From Heliocidaris tuberculata (Eukaryota; Echinodermata; Echinoidea; Camarodonta; Echinometridae): a stretch of DNA of 64,000 nucleotides. Shown here in pieces: positions 11,173-22,752 of this stretch. The DNA is taken from assembly GCA_025618425.1 (NCBI GenBank), contig CM046847.1:5714441-5778440 (forward strand), given 5' to 3'. A program made the position numbers and the translations under genes. Position 1 is the stretch's first letter, and the number at the start of each line of letters is the position of its first letter. The notes beneath the pieces are model-generated. The model had not been told where the DNA came from and made no database searches. It saw only the letters and a list, made by a program, of their open reading frames with translations.

Positions 11173-11749
11173 AACGATGTAAGTCTAGTGAAGTATTCTG
11201 CCAAGCTTATGTGCCTTAGTTTGTTGTCATGTCAGAAATATTGGTTTTCACTTTAAAAAAATATAAAATAATCATTTTAAAAAATATCGAAAGGAATTTA
11301 ATAGATTGCTGAAGCAAAACAAAAAAATATGATATGAAGAAAAGTGAATTTGTTTGATCATAATATGTGGGCCCTAATAACAAGCATGAATTGAGAATGA
11401 CTGAAAACTGTGGTGTTGTTAAGCAAAGCAAATTCCCATTAAACAAAGGTATGAGTGAAGGAAGGCCTTTGTCATAATGAGAAAAATAGGTGAGGAATCA
11501 AGGTCGGAATTTTTGATTAAAAGAAATAGTCAAACATCTAAGAAATTTTCATATTAATATAACATTGAAGGGGGGGGCGGTACTTTTTTGAATACTTGAA
11601 AACACATATATTTGCGATTCTTTAGCAAGATGGAGAAGAGCCGAATGCCTGTTAAGAATGATTGAGTAATTCCAGAGCCAACTATTTCCATCAGACATGC
11701 CCTTTCTGAAATATCCCCCTAAAAACACATCTTTAAACATGCGTGCATA

Positions 11750-12010
11750 TGGGCACAGAATAGAATTCTCGAGCCCTATAGGTAAACAAGGAGTAGGGAG
11801 TACTAAGCAAATATAAAAATAAAAAAATAATGAAATAATAATAAATGTTAATATTAATAATAGTAGTAGTAATATGGGTACAGAATAGAATTCTTGAGCG
11901 CTATAGGCCTATAGGTCAACAAGGAGTAGGGTGTAGTTAGCAAAAATAAAAATAGATAAATAATAAAAAAATAATAATAAATGATAATAACAATAATATT
12001 AGTAGTAATA
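11750..12010. repeat. Two-unit tandem repeat with TAA-rich tails
   Basis: ACAGAATAGAATTCTYGAGC followed by CTATAGG..AACAAGGAGTAGGG occurs twice, about 125 bases apart. Each copy is followed by an (ATA)n/(TAG)n tail. Confidence 0.8.
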
Positions 12011-13279
12011 GTAACAAACATAATATCAATAAATACTTAAATAATAGGCCTAATAAAAAGGGTCCATATGTCCCGAAATTATTTTGGTTTTGACATTAAT
12101 TTTGTTGAAAATCAAGGGAGATCAGTTTAATCAGCAAAATGTGGCTGTGTAATTTATCTCTTATTACATACACGAAATGCCTTCTCTGTAACATCATGAT
12201 TATGGTATTAGGCCAATTAAAGCCAGATAAATTTTTTTCTGGATGATTAAAAATCGTATATTTAATGCAAATAAATTCATATTGGTTACATTCATTTAGT
12301 TTTTTTTTTAAACGGTAAAAAACACCCAATAATTGTATTCAAACAGCTTTAAAACTAACAGTTAATCAGAAAGATACCTTTAGCTAGCAATTCCTTTGAA
12401 TTTGTACACGTTCTGATGGGGCGCAAATGAGAGCGGACCATAGAGTTACGTATGTAACTCTATGGAGTGGACGGTTCGTGGTGAATTAGCGAAACGCGAT
12501 CGCGCATTTCATCTTTTCCACGAACCGTCCTCTCTGTTTGTAAGTCATTAGAAACAAAAGTATTCCATGGAAATGGAAGAATCGATGCTGAGTGAGAACA
12601 AATATGACATGGAATACTCTAATCACAATTGGTTATATTTATCATCCCCAAAAACTTTTAGAAAACTCGAATTAGAACATCGATGTCTGTAAATCACGAT
12701 TTCCCAAAAGAGTTTCTTCCGCTTTCATTCAATTTGTACACTGTCGGGTTGCACGCAAAGAGACCGGATGGTTTGTGGTGAAATAGCGAAGCGCGTTCGC
12801 GCATTTCATCTTTTCCACGAACCGTCCTCTCTGTTTACAAACCAATTGTAGCTAAAATACCCCATCCCCAAAAATGCGATACATACTGTATAAAACTTTA
12901 AAACCTATGCTTTCAGGCATTCCCATTTATTTTCAATATCATCTACTTTAAGATGCGAAAATCTCCGTTTCAAAAAGTCCTTTCCTTTAAACGTGTTTTC
13001 TGCAAAACCGAGATTCGCCTAGAAACGCGCAGAGAGGACGGTTCGTGATGCGGGCGACGAATTGTCTTAAGGATTTTCGAGTTAATTCTGAGTTAAGGGT
13101 ATTTCCCTGTAACAAAAATAGGAATGTTTGGAGCAGAAACAATTGTCTTTAAAGGATTTTGGCAATATTTAGTAAGGATATTCTTTGGAAGTATCTGAAA
13201 TATGAACAATGTTCAATATCCCCTCCTAACATACATGTAAAGCTTGCTTACATCCTCAGTAAAAGGTACACTTATTTAA

Positions 13280-13858
13280 CGGAAACCAAAACCCAAGGAA
13301 AGAATCAATGTTATTGGAAAGTGAAAATTCAGAGAAGCACTTTACAAAAAGTTTCATTAAAATTGGTTAAAAAATGAGAGAGTTATGGAAGTTTGAAAAG
13401 TCTCGTTTTACTTTCTATGGGGATCCTCAAATTGGCAAAATTGCTTCAAAATGGCTGATTTTGTGAACAACTCTCCATTTGTTTTGTACACAGATTTTCA
13501 AATTTTCCCCATTATCTCTCAGGGTGCTCCTTGTCTCCTCCTGAACTCGACATATGTGGTGTAAAATACATTTTCCCATTATATATGTTGAGCTCAGAAG
13601 GAGATTAACTTCACCTTGAAAGATAATGGGGAAAATCTGAAAATCTGTGTACAAAACAAATGGAGAGTTGTTCACAAAATCAGCCATTTTGAAGCAATTT
13701 TGCCAATTTGAGGATCCCCATAGAAAGTAAAACGAGACTTTTCAAACTTCCATAACTCTCTCATTTTTTAACCAATTTTAATGAAACTTTTTGTAAAGTG
13801 CTTCTCTGAATTCTCACTTACCAATAACATTGATTCTCTCCTTGGGTTTTGGTTTCCT
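13280..13858. mobile_element. Large fold-back MITE in TTAA target
   Basis: A 579-base near-palindrome with arms of about 270 bases. It runs from GGAAACCAAAACCCAAGG to CCTTGGGTTTTGGTTTCC and is flanked by TTAA (13276-13279 and 13859-13862). The middle of the arms pairs through long blocks such as TGTGAACAACTCTCCATTTG. It interrupts a decayed tandem copy of PCGF exon 4. Confidence 0.93.
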
Positions 13859-13861
13859 TTA

Positions 13862-13893
13862 AGTAGATTTGTAACTAATCTGTAATTCTGAGC
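13862..13893 (-). pseudogene. Decayed duplicate of PCGF exon 4 (3' part)
   Basis: Positions 13860-13890 match the 3' half of exon 4 (14560-14590) at about 25 of 28 bases (minus strand TTAGTTACAAATCTACTT). Before the MITE inserted, the sequence continued at 13205-13275 with the matching downstream intron (ACATCCTCAG..AAA..TA.ACTTA). The donor GTAAGT of the real exon has become ATAAGT in the copy, so it cannot splice as before. The copy is therefore a dead exon fragment. Confidence 0.65.
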
Positions 13894-14031
13894 AAAGGGT
13901 ATTTCCCTGTATCATAAATACATGTAGTAACATTTGGAGCAGAAACAATCTTACAAGCGTCATACAGATTTTGGCAATATTCAGTGAGGACAATCTTGGA
14001 AATATCTAAAATGAGAATAATTATATTACAT

Positions 14032-14168
14032 ATTGAATGGCCTTGAGTGGGATACAAGGGTATATCGCACAAGCTATGAGCATATTTCACGCGTTGGCAC
14101 AACAAGTGAAATATTTTCAAAGCGAGTGCGATATACCCTTGTGTCCCACAAAAGAAAAGCCATTCAAT
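14032..14168. mobile_element. 137-bp palindromic element
   Basis: ATTGAATGGCCTTGAGTGGG at the left pairs with CCCACAAAAGAAAAGCCATT.. at the right. The arms continue through ACAAGGGTATATCGCAC and GTGCGATATACCCTTGT, leaving a loop of about 40 bases. Confidence 0.88.
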
Positions 14169-14559
14169 AATTGTATGAAAACTAGTTTCTCAATTTTCAC
14201 CATTACATGTCCTTATCATGTTTTTGCATTGACTTCAATATAAAACACAGGTCTTACCCAAGCATCTTGCAAGGGCTGTGCGCATACATCCATTATCTTA
14301 ACCTTTGCGTATTTAAACGCGTATTCACTTTTTCACACGTCACACACACCCCAACCCATGAGATATGGAAACATATTGCACGGTCATCCGGGTACTTTTA
14401 CACAAACCATGAGATATTGTTTGAAAATTGTACGGACATCTGGGTACTTTTGCACAGACCATGAGATACACCAATTTTTCTGGTCGCCTGAAAACTCTTC
14501 ATACAATTTCCTCTCCTAGTATAAAGCTTCCTCACATCCTCAGCAAAATGTATACTTAC

Positions 14560-14615
14560 TTTTAAGTAGATTTGGAACTAATTTGTAGACAATGTCCTGC
14601 ATCGTCCGATCGAAT
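14560..14615 (-). CDS. pcgf3: PCGF3/5-like Polycomb RING protein, exon 4 (KLVP segment)
   Basis: A 56-base exon encoding FDRTMQDIVYKLVPNLLK, with split codons at both ends: the Gly shared with exon 3 and the Ser shared with exon 5. The DRTMQDIVYKLVP motif is the conserved segment directly after the PCGF RING finger that helps pack against RING1/RNF2. The acceptor is TTTTCTTTTCAG and the donor GTAAGT. About residues 70-87. Tandem, decayed sequence related to its 3' half and downstream intron lies 0.7 kb away. Confidence 0.93.
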
Positions 14616-14733
14616 CTGAAAAGAAAAACATAATTCTATTAGGTCTTTCTTCATTTCATCATTCACATCCATAAGAAATGAATAAATAATACCCATCAGG
14701 ACATTCTAGTTTTTTATCAGCAACACGAAACCC

Positions 14734-14952
14734 TTTTATACTGCATCCAAATGTAAACAACTTTTCAAGCGGTCTAGACCAACTAAAATTGTTTTAGACT
14801 GCATCCAAATTTAAACTGTCTCTCAAGCAGTCTTAGACCGTCATAAGTTATTTTATACTGCATCCAAATTTAAACTGCCTCTCAAGCGGTCTTAGACCGA
14901 CATAAGTTGTTTTATACTGCATCCAAATTGAAACGCTTTCTCAAGCGGTCTA
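14734..14952. repeat. Four-copy ~63-bp tandem repeat
   Basis: Unit TTTTATACTGCATCCAAATTTAAAC..TCTCAAGCGGTCTTAGACC.. repeats four times, ending just past 14950 with a truncated last unit. Confidence 0.93.
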
Positions 14953-15660
14953 ACTTAGGCCAGCCTATTTCTTTTAATCCTACTGCTGTTGAAACACTTC
15001 TGAAGTGGCCCTGAACCATCTCTGAGAGCACTTCCACTTAAAAAGCCTTATCATTTTTTGACCTTTTCATACTAGGAGTTAGGACATTTCAGGGCCACCT
15101 CTGAAGCACCAGTATAAAAGGGTATAAAAAAAGTAGAAGACTGATTGAGTGAGACCGTAACATTCATATTTTTCTGATCACTCCACACTCAACGTCAATC
15201 TGTCTGCTAAACTAACCGACCTTGAGACAGTCTCTTCATAAGCATGCTAATGAGCAATGACTGAGAGAAGAACAGGAATGGTAGCCTGTTCAGACTACAA
15301 GAAAGTAATACAAGATTTGTATAAAGAAACATCCTATAAAGAACCATCATACATGTATATATAGCAGAAGAAGATTACAGACTGGACTACAACATCGTAT
15401 TTAGAAACTGTTTTGGGGGGAAAATCAGCTGACACCATATGTTTTGTATCAGGTTACGTCATGGACAGCGATGGAGCATACATGTACAACAGTACAGCTG
15501 GATTGGTCACATCAGCTCACACACACGATGAGTCCCACCCATTATATGACATTCAGCTACAGGGGATGTTGATTCTCAAACGTTTCATTACACGTTTCAT
15601 TATACAACATTCAGACAATGGAAAATGAATTACTTATCGTATAGTTCAACAGTTTTTGTA

Positions 15661-15968
15661 TAGTTATACGATGACCTTAACTGTAGTCTGAATGAGGATT
15701 GAGAGATATAGACTAGAGAATAGTCTGGGAAAGCTACATGTAAATGTACCATGCCAGTTTCCTTACAAACTGGAGAAGAGTGAATCTTTGAGAAACAAGG
15801 GAAACGCCTACGTGTACATAGTTATACGATGACCTTATCTGTAGTCTGAATGGGATTGAGAGATATAGATTAGAGAATAGTCTGGGTAAGCTACATGTGA
15901 ATGTACCATGCCAGTTTCCTTACAAACTGGAGAAGAGTGAATCTTTGAGAAACAAGGGGAATGCCTAA
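15661..15968. repeat. 158-bp tandem duplication
   Basis: Two units beginning TAGTTATACGATGACCTTA at about 15661 and 15819 share nearly all of their length, including CATGCCAGTTTCCTTACAAA. Confidence 0.92.
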
Positions 15969-16045
15969 CATTGTCTTGGCTACATCTTGCAATTTACATG
16001 TACAACATACACTGATCATTGCATGCATGAACAGTAACTGAGTTC

Positions 16046-16335
16046 TGTACCTGTGGTATGAATTTTGTGATTCTACCTCAAATCCATAGAAAGTTATGGT
16101 GATTTCAATTCTTTTTGCAGAAAGTTCATTGACCTTTGACTTCGGTCAGATGTGACTCATTTTCGAACTTGACCTGCGCCTTTAAGAGATGTACTTGTGG
16201 TATGAATTTGGTGATTCTATCTCAATTTCATAGAAAGTTATTGTGATTACAGCATGATTGTTGAAAATGCTGACGACGATGTCAACGACAGAAATAGTGA
16301 CGCCTATAGTCCGCTCCGCTACGCAGGCGAGACAA
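16046..16335. repeat. Likely transposon-derived dispersed repeat
   Basis: Two internal copies of CTGTGGTATGAATTTTGTGA / CTTGTGGTATGAATTTGGTG, each followed by CATAGAAAGTTAT, precede a GC-rich end (AGTCCGCTCCGCTACGCAGG). I remember similar ends from repeats in other invertebrate genomes, but no second copy is in this window. Confidence 0.4.
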
Positions 16336-16776
16336 AAATGGAAGAAGGATGTAAGCACGTTGCGCCATTCTGCTAAACGCAGACATGCAATTCTGCGTTA
16401 AGCAGAAAGTTGTTAGCACTGAAATACTCATAACTTTAAAAACATGTTTATTTGATATAAAACTACTAAAATTAAATAGTTACCATCCATTTTCTGTCAT
16501 GTTTCAAAAATGGTATAACATAATATTGAGCAATCAAAACCTTAGAAGCGAGTTACCAGAAATTTTGCTTTATTGCATGCACGTATATAATGCCTTTCTG
16601 CCAGCCCCATGAAGATTAATCTCTGTATTTTATCTAAACTGTCAAAAACAGAATAAAATCACGACTGGGATAAATTCAACCTTAAAATATTTCTTGAAAT
16701 TTTTTAAAATGTAGGGAGGTTCTTTACATGCAGCTTTATAAGATGATATACACATTGATACTCAAAAGAAAGAAAA

Positions 16777-17885
16777 CACTGGGTGATTTCACGTTCGGTG
16801 TTGGTGTTTGGGGTTAGTGTTTATTTTGCTGCGAAATCATGATCCAACACCGACTATGAAATGAGAAAAAAATCAATCAGGTTAGGTGTTGACCTTTGAT
16901 TTTCTGACGTAGTTCCAGTTGCCGGTGTTTAATTTTTGTCAAATGTTGTCTGAACCGAGCTCGGCAGTCGGTGTTCAATTTCATGTACAAAATTCCGTTC
17001 ACTAACACTATACCCTAGGGATTAAGAAATTTTCATTTCACGTTCAGTGTTGGTGTTGGTGTTGCTACTTGTATGCTAGATATGGGAAATTTTGGTGATT
17101 AGCCATGAGAAATAAAGTCAGTAGGCATAATTCGAAGTGTAATTTTACAGGTGTTATGAGGTGTTATGTTCATATAGGTCTGAAATTAAATCTTGGCCAA
17201 CAGTGATTTAGTCTAACATACGATGTAGAGCACTCGGAAAGGAATTACGTTTGCTTTTTAAAGGGGCGGAAGAAGTGAATAAAAAATCCTAATTTTTTTC
17301 CAGATAGATTTGATAAATATGTTAGATATTCCGCAGTACAAGAACCAGAGAATCCACATTATTAACTAGGATGAGCTCTAAATCAACAATCGCAGCACTA
17401 AAGTAATGAAACTTCACAGCTAATCTGAGCCAATGCCCGAAATTTGGCCGTTTGCCATGTACGCGCTGAGCCATCCGATCCGGCGTCTATCTGCATTAGC
17501 TTCCACAGCATTTTCTGCTGCAAGTGAGAAACTCGAGAGAAATTAAATCTAAACTTATTGTTCCTGTCAATACTATCCATTTCTGTGAAGTTTCTTACCG
17601 GTCTCTAGATCAAATAAGGATTGCTTTTAGAATTACCGGACTACTCGTGCAATTTTACGACATTCTAGACTAATAATTCAGCAGTTAAAAACAAATTTTT
17701 CTTCTTCATTGAGAATGGTGCTGACACCATTATGATTACCAGTGTTAAGCTATCGATGTGCTTTGTTAGGATATCGGTATCGGCTCCTTAATCTGAACAA
17801 CGGTGTTGGAGCTCGATTTTAGGAGAATTTTTGCTCTAAACACCAACACCAAACACCAACACCGAGCCTGAAATCACCCAATGTG
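16777..17885. mobile_element. 1.1-kb TIR element with GGTGTTGGTGTT ends
   Basis: CACTGGGTGATTTCACG..TCGGTGTTGGTGTTTGG at the left pairs with CACCAACACCGAGCCTGAAA..CACCCAATGTG at the right. The end region contains short GGTGTT sub-repeats, and a further copy of the end motif lies at about 17036. No coding frame inside. Confidence 0.78.
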
Positions 17886-18218
17886 CCAAAAGCAAAACTC
17901 TTTTTTTCAGGATAAAACAACAACTATAATTGACACTTGTCAATTATCTTTTTAGAAATGATGGGGAAATATGCCCCGTAATATACACAGACCACTTCCA
18001 AAACTAGGTGATATTTTGTTTACATTTGAGAACAAGGCTGAATTTTAAATTGCCATTTCATGGGCCATTAATTTCAGATTTTATCCAGGCTTTTATGGGC
18101 CATTTAGTGATTAAAATGCCAGAAGGTACATGAAGCTGGACATTTATAGCAATATAAATATGCTAGCTCATCCTAGTTTTTGTCCACAAACATCTTTTTT
18201 TTTTTCAAATTCAGGTAG

Positions 18219-18290
18219 CGCTTGCTCTCTCTTTCTCTCTCTTTCTCTCTCTTTCTCTCTCTCTCTATCTCTCTCTCCTTTACTTTCATT
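18219..18290. repeat. TC/CTTT microsatellite
   Basis: CTCTCTTTCTCT-type repeat of about 70 bases; the reading frames over it are low-complexity Ser/Leu/Phe and not coding. Confidence 0.95.
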
Positions 18291-18504
18291 ACATCCACTT
18301 ACTTCTTTTTTTTCCATTCTTTCTACCCTTTCATTCTCCTTTCTAATCTCTTTCTCAGTCTATTTTTTGCCAATTTTCCCTTGATTAAAAGGGTATTTCC
18401 AAAGCTATATCGCTTTGGGGAGCCATAATTCTCATAAATGAGTTATCTGTAGATGCAAAGCATCATGATTATAGGTTAAAGTGACCCTGAGATAGTATCT
18501 GATA

Positions 18505-18631
18505 TTATAAAACGGGTTCAAGAATGTAGCCATCCTGAGTGGTCAAATAATACCACGTGACCGTGCAAAAAAAAAGTGATAACGCACGGCTAATCCGGAT
18601 CAAACACTAAGATTGTAGACCCGTTTTATAA
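18505..18631. mobile_element. Short palindromic element
   Basis: TTATAAAACGGGT at the left and ACCCGTTTTATAA at the right are perfect inverted copies about 127 bases apart. Confidence 0.7.
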
Positions 18632-18637
18632 AACTTT

Positions 18638-18795
18638 TAATACATGGTTGTGAGGTCGTGCATTAGTGCGATCCAGCAACACGCAGGTTTTTATTGTGGT
18701 GTCTAACACACTCGGCTACGCCTCGTGTGTTAGTACACCACAATAAAAACCTTTGTGTTGCCAGATCGCACTAACGCACTCCCAACCATGTATTA
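18638..18795. mobile_element. 158-bp near-perfect hairpin
   Basis: TAATACATGGTTGTGAGGTC.. pairs with ..CACTCCCAACCATGTATTA, and TTTTTATTGTGGTGT pairs with ACACCACAATAAAAA. The apex is CACTCGGCTACGCCTCGTG. Arms of about 70 bases with very few mismatches, directly beside another palindrome. Confidence 0.93.
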
Positions 18796-20722
18796 ATAGT
18801 ATATTGATAAATACTCTAAAAATGTATTGCCTGGGAATTGGATTCACAAATGAGTTTAAAGATAAAATTGAGATCTGGTCATACAATTAGACCTACATTG
18901 TTAAAGAAACTGTCTAGAACCAATAGACCTTTTTACTAATTTTATGCATACTTCTTGAACAAAAGTTTCTCTTGACTCAAAACCTTGCCAGAGGCTTGCC
19001 CAACATGGCAACAACCAATGTATGTAAAATGTTTCCATCCATACAGATGCCATTATGCACAGCAGGTGCACTAAATAGTTGGTATCTAGGGGTTCTGGAG
19101 AGAAACATGCATAAATTGAAATACATTAGTAAACAGGTTTATTGGGAAAGGTCGATTACGTACCTAGTTGTATACTGTGAGATTTGGGAATCATCAGAAT
19201 TATAAAAAATTGACTCAATCATGCTGAAAGTCACATGCACTGCACACAGAAATGTCTATATGGGACTACACATATGTGGCATGAAAGTTTGGTCCAAACT
19301 TTCCGCTTATTTCTTGTCATATTTACAAATATGAAGCAATTCTTCTCAGGGGACATTTATTCTATGATATGCTTCCAAACTGACATAAAAAGAATGAGAA
19401 AGCTCAAAATACCCTGTAAAGTGACTTTATAAATCCTGTTATCGTATTCATCATTTAGCATAATGAATGAATTGATGCCTGTAATATTCAAGCCATTGCT
19501 TTTGCCTCCTCCGTCAAAAAAAAATGTATGGTCCAGTTAGTTGGATGACAAGAACCCCTCTTCTCCACTCCACAAGAATATCACGCCCCGGGTGATGCAG
19601 TGCATCATCATTCTCTCGTTGCCTCATGCGACCTGACGATGCTCTCGCACCAGACAAAAGATGAGGGGAAAGAACCACTACAGCTTTCTGCTCAATGTGT
19701 TCAGGGGTTTTGGCTAAATGAGCTTCTGTAGGTGGCGTGAGCTAAGAGGTGGTAGATTATTTTTCTTCATCCTACTCATCCTGCCCCTCCTCTGCTTCTA
19801 ATGGTGGGCGGCTGGACATTCCCTTCATGAGAGCTCGTTAAATCAAAGGTGATCCTGAAGTTGAGTTCTGGTTAATGACAGGATATAAATTCTCTCGCAA
19901 AATATGACCTACATGTACGTTCAACACTAAAAATAAACGATATCTGCCAAACGTTTTTGGGTAGAAAATGCTTGCTAGCTGAGACTGAGTAATGAACAGG
20001 CACATTACAAAGAAATCAAGCTACATGTGTACATGTAGTAGTGTTCACACATTATCAACACACTGTCTAATACAACTCACGCTTTTTTCACTGAATGTGA
20101 TTTCGAGCAAGTTTTCTTTAGTTTATATTCTGCTGGTCAAATATCTACTGATAAGCAATTCAAAATCATTTTACATGTAATGGGGGAGAGTGTGGGAGGC
20201 GTGTCACCTCTCCCAAAATCCTTTAACAAGTAAATACCATTTAATTGAAGCCTTGAACAATGTTTTGCATAGACTTTTGATAAAATTGATAAGATTTTGC
20301 ATTTTCCATTCATCATTCCCAGAACTCAAGAGGCCCTTTAAAAGATGCCAGAAGGTGGTGACTTGTCGCTCGATGAGCTTAAGTGCAAAGTGGGAGATTC
20401 ATGTAAGCTTCATTTTTCTTCCAGACTATGGGCCTTTTCGACCCCACTCCAAACCCATTTCTTTACTAAGGATTCCCTCGGCCTCAAGACGCATTCCACA
20501 CAAAGCCCATGTCGGCTCTTGTAAGGTTTCTCCTAAAGTCATGAAGTCGGTTTGCCAATGAGTAAGGCTGCGTTCATAAAATTTTTCAGCCCAGATTAAT
20601 AGTTTTGAAACACATGCAGTTTAAAAACAGGGTTATAAACTGTTTGAGATTACCCAGCTCAAACACAGAAGTGGATGCATTTGGAAATGCTTAAGCTTTC
20701 TAACATTACATGAATGCAAACG

Positions 20723-20781
20723 AGATCTCAGAGATGTTGAAGATCTCAGAGATGTTGAAGATCTCAGAGATGTTGAAGATC
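20723..20781. repeat. 18-bp repeat, three copies
   Basis: GATCTCAGAGATGTTGAA three times in tandem, followed by a partial copy. Confidence 0.97.
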
Positions 20782-22655
20782 TTGACTGTTCAAAAAGTTA
20801 TGTTAGATTCTGCGCTATGGAGGAATATTCATGTAAAGACAGAAACACTTAAAAGGTTTCACAAACAGTGTACCATGGAAGTTTGAAAATGTGTTACAGT
20901 TGGCAATTTTAATCAGTTTTTTATGTTCCTAATTCTGGATCTAAAAAGTTTTATTAACACAGCCTGAGCCAACTCATTTGGAAGCCACCGAACAAAGAAT
21001 GGTGATGATATACTAATCTCTGTTTTTCTTTCAGTCTATGAGATTCATGCAGCCCTTTCAGGTTTCAGCTAACTGTCAACATTCTATTTCAATTTCTTCG
21101 GCTCATTGAACACTGGTTAATCAAATAAATAGCCTGCAATCTCAGCTGAAGAACAGCAAATTGATATGATAATATGATGCAGGACTAGAGATTGGTGGCT
21201 GCGTGAATACTAGACCACCTATACTTCTGCTGGGCAAAACTAGTCTGCAATTGAGTGACAACTAAAAGTATCACCCCAAAAAGTATTTTTAGCTACGTGC
21301 ATTCATACAGGGCTTGTGGTTTCGAAACATTAAATTAGCGAAACTTTAAGTTAACAAACGACTCACTAACAATGACGAGGGTTCACAATTCTCAATTTAG
21401 ATGAAATTCACCACACACATTACACACATTATTTGTTGCTCTGTTAGGCAATCATTCACATCATCTAGTGCAACTTGTGTTTATGAAGTAAATGTATGCA
21501 AATCATTTCAATATATAAGCAAACTGGTCTACTGTTTTGTGGATAGGAACCAGAGCGCAACTGATCATACATTTTATGGCATGTCCTAATAATGGCCCTT
21601 TTTATGAAAGCTTCCTGCAAGCCCAGATTTATTCAATAAAAATTATCTTTATTCCTCCAGTCATGGCACTAGTCTGCTATGTTATTCATCTTTACATCAC
21701 AAATATGAATGCTGAAATGAGCATTGCATTTACATGTACATTATATTGGGGATTGATGTGCAATAAACCTTATGAATGAAAGTGATATACATGTACATGT
21801 ACGAGATCATTAGATTTCATACATAATTTCCTCTACTGGTATCTTTTTTCTCCTGTTACTGACTCTAGAGGGAAAACAAAAACCTTGTGACGTCAAATCC
21901 AGGAAATAATGTGGTATCATTTTTCATAGCATGTGTAAGATAGGATTGTTATCAAGTACATGCTGTGTACGTCACTTCCATTTATAAAAATAGACTGCTT
22001 TTGATAGATTATGAAAGTACTTCAGAACATTTCCTTCACTAAATAGGATTAGGAATCCATATGAATGCTTAATTGATGATCACAAATTATCTTCTGTTCT
22101 TTTCACTTGAAAATGTTAAATTTCACGCCTCATATCAGTTCACTACTCAGGTGAAGCATACTAGAACTGATGGAAATGGACATTTACTTACAAATAGGTT
22201 TCCTAGTTTTATTTGTTTAAGAATATATTGTCTGCTGACAGCCTTCGGGCATTAACTTGTTTTGGCAATTCTTCTACAGGCTAATACATAGAGCCTAAAG
22301 GATATAAATAGATGTTGTTTTTTTGTTTTGTTTTTTAGATCAAACACCTTTTGGTGACAGAATTACCTGATTTAACATCCTTGGGCATCCTAATGCGCCT
22401 TCATAAAATGAGGTTCTTTGAAGCCACCTTGAAAATGTGAAAAAGCGTGTTTTATAATCTACATGTACATTTTCCTTGTTTTGCGAATAAACAAGGGAGG
22501 TTCATTAGATAAAAATCTCCTTGTTCCTTCAAAACAGACGTAAGGGGGGCATTTTGAAATCCTGGAGTAGTCATGTTTTAACCTTCTCTAATCTCTATAC
22601 AGTGTGAACACACCCTGTACTGTAGGATTCACAGCAACAATAATCTCATACTTAC

Positions 22656-22752
22656 CCTACATATGTGAGTGGATGGCTTTGATGTATAAGTATTCTACAT
22701 GTTGGACAGGTGTTATTCTCCTCCAAGTACTTCACTAGACAGCTTTTACAAA
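22656..22752 (-). CDS. pcgf3: PCGF3/5-like Polycomb RING protein, exon 3 (RING second half)
   Basis: A 97-base exon encoding CKSCLVKYLEENNTCPTCR followed by ILIHQSHPLTYV, with a split Phe codon at its start and a split Gly codon at its end. It supplies the last four zinc ligands of the C3HC4 RING finger, Cys38, Cys41, Cys52 and Cys55 (counting an assumed initiator Met as 1). CPTCR is the family-typical closing pair. The acceptor is TTTCTCAG and the donor GTAAGT. In PCGF proteins this RING pairs with RING1A/B to form the E3 ligase heart of PRC1, but PCGF itself does not recruit E2. About residues 37-69. Confidence 0.96.

Larger units (their letters stand above)
10409..13059. mobile_element. 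2.65-kb TIR element carrying CACGAACCGTCC repeats
   Basis: Left end CGTCGCC..CACCACGAACCGTCCTCT and right end AGAGGACGGTTCGTGATG..GGGCGACG are inverted copies, flanked by AATT on both sides (10405-10408, 13060-13063). The uninterrupted neighbouring copies of the host sequence confirm the insertion point. CACGAACCGTCC recurs about seven times in both orientations, including two ~70-bp hairpins near 12469-12535 and 12763-12832. The interior has no transposase-like reading frame. Superfamily unknown; probably non-autonomous. Confidence 0.75.
9115..14559 (-). other. Intron 4 of the PCGF gene
   Basis: A 5.4-kb intron dominated by insertions: a TTAA MITE (9367-9731), a 2.65-kb TIR element (10409-13059), a large fold-back MITE (13280-13858) and a small palindrome (14032-14168). 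Between them lie diverged tandem copies of intron sequence, one of which includes a decayed copy of the end of exon 4. Confidence 0.8.
14616..22655 (-). other. Intron 3 of the PCGF gene
   Basis: Eight kilobases without a convincing gene. It holds a 63-bp tandem array, a 158-bp tandem duplication, a 1.1-kb TIR element, two adjacent hairpins at 18.5-18.8 kb, a TC microsatellite and an 18-bp triplet repeat. From 19.0 to 20.7 kb and 21.4 to 22.6 kb I see only ordinary AT-rich sequence with short TACATG runs. Confidence 0.8.

Noticed and set aside
14734..14952. CRISPR-like array
   Set aside because: The four units are whole-unit tandem repeats without unique spacers, in a eukaryotic intron.
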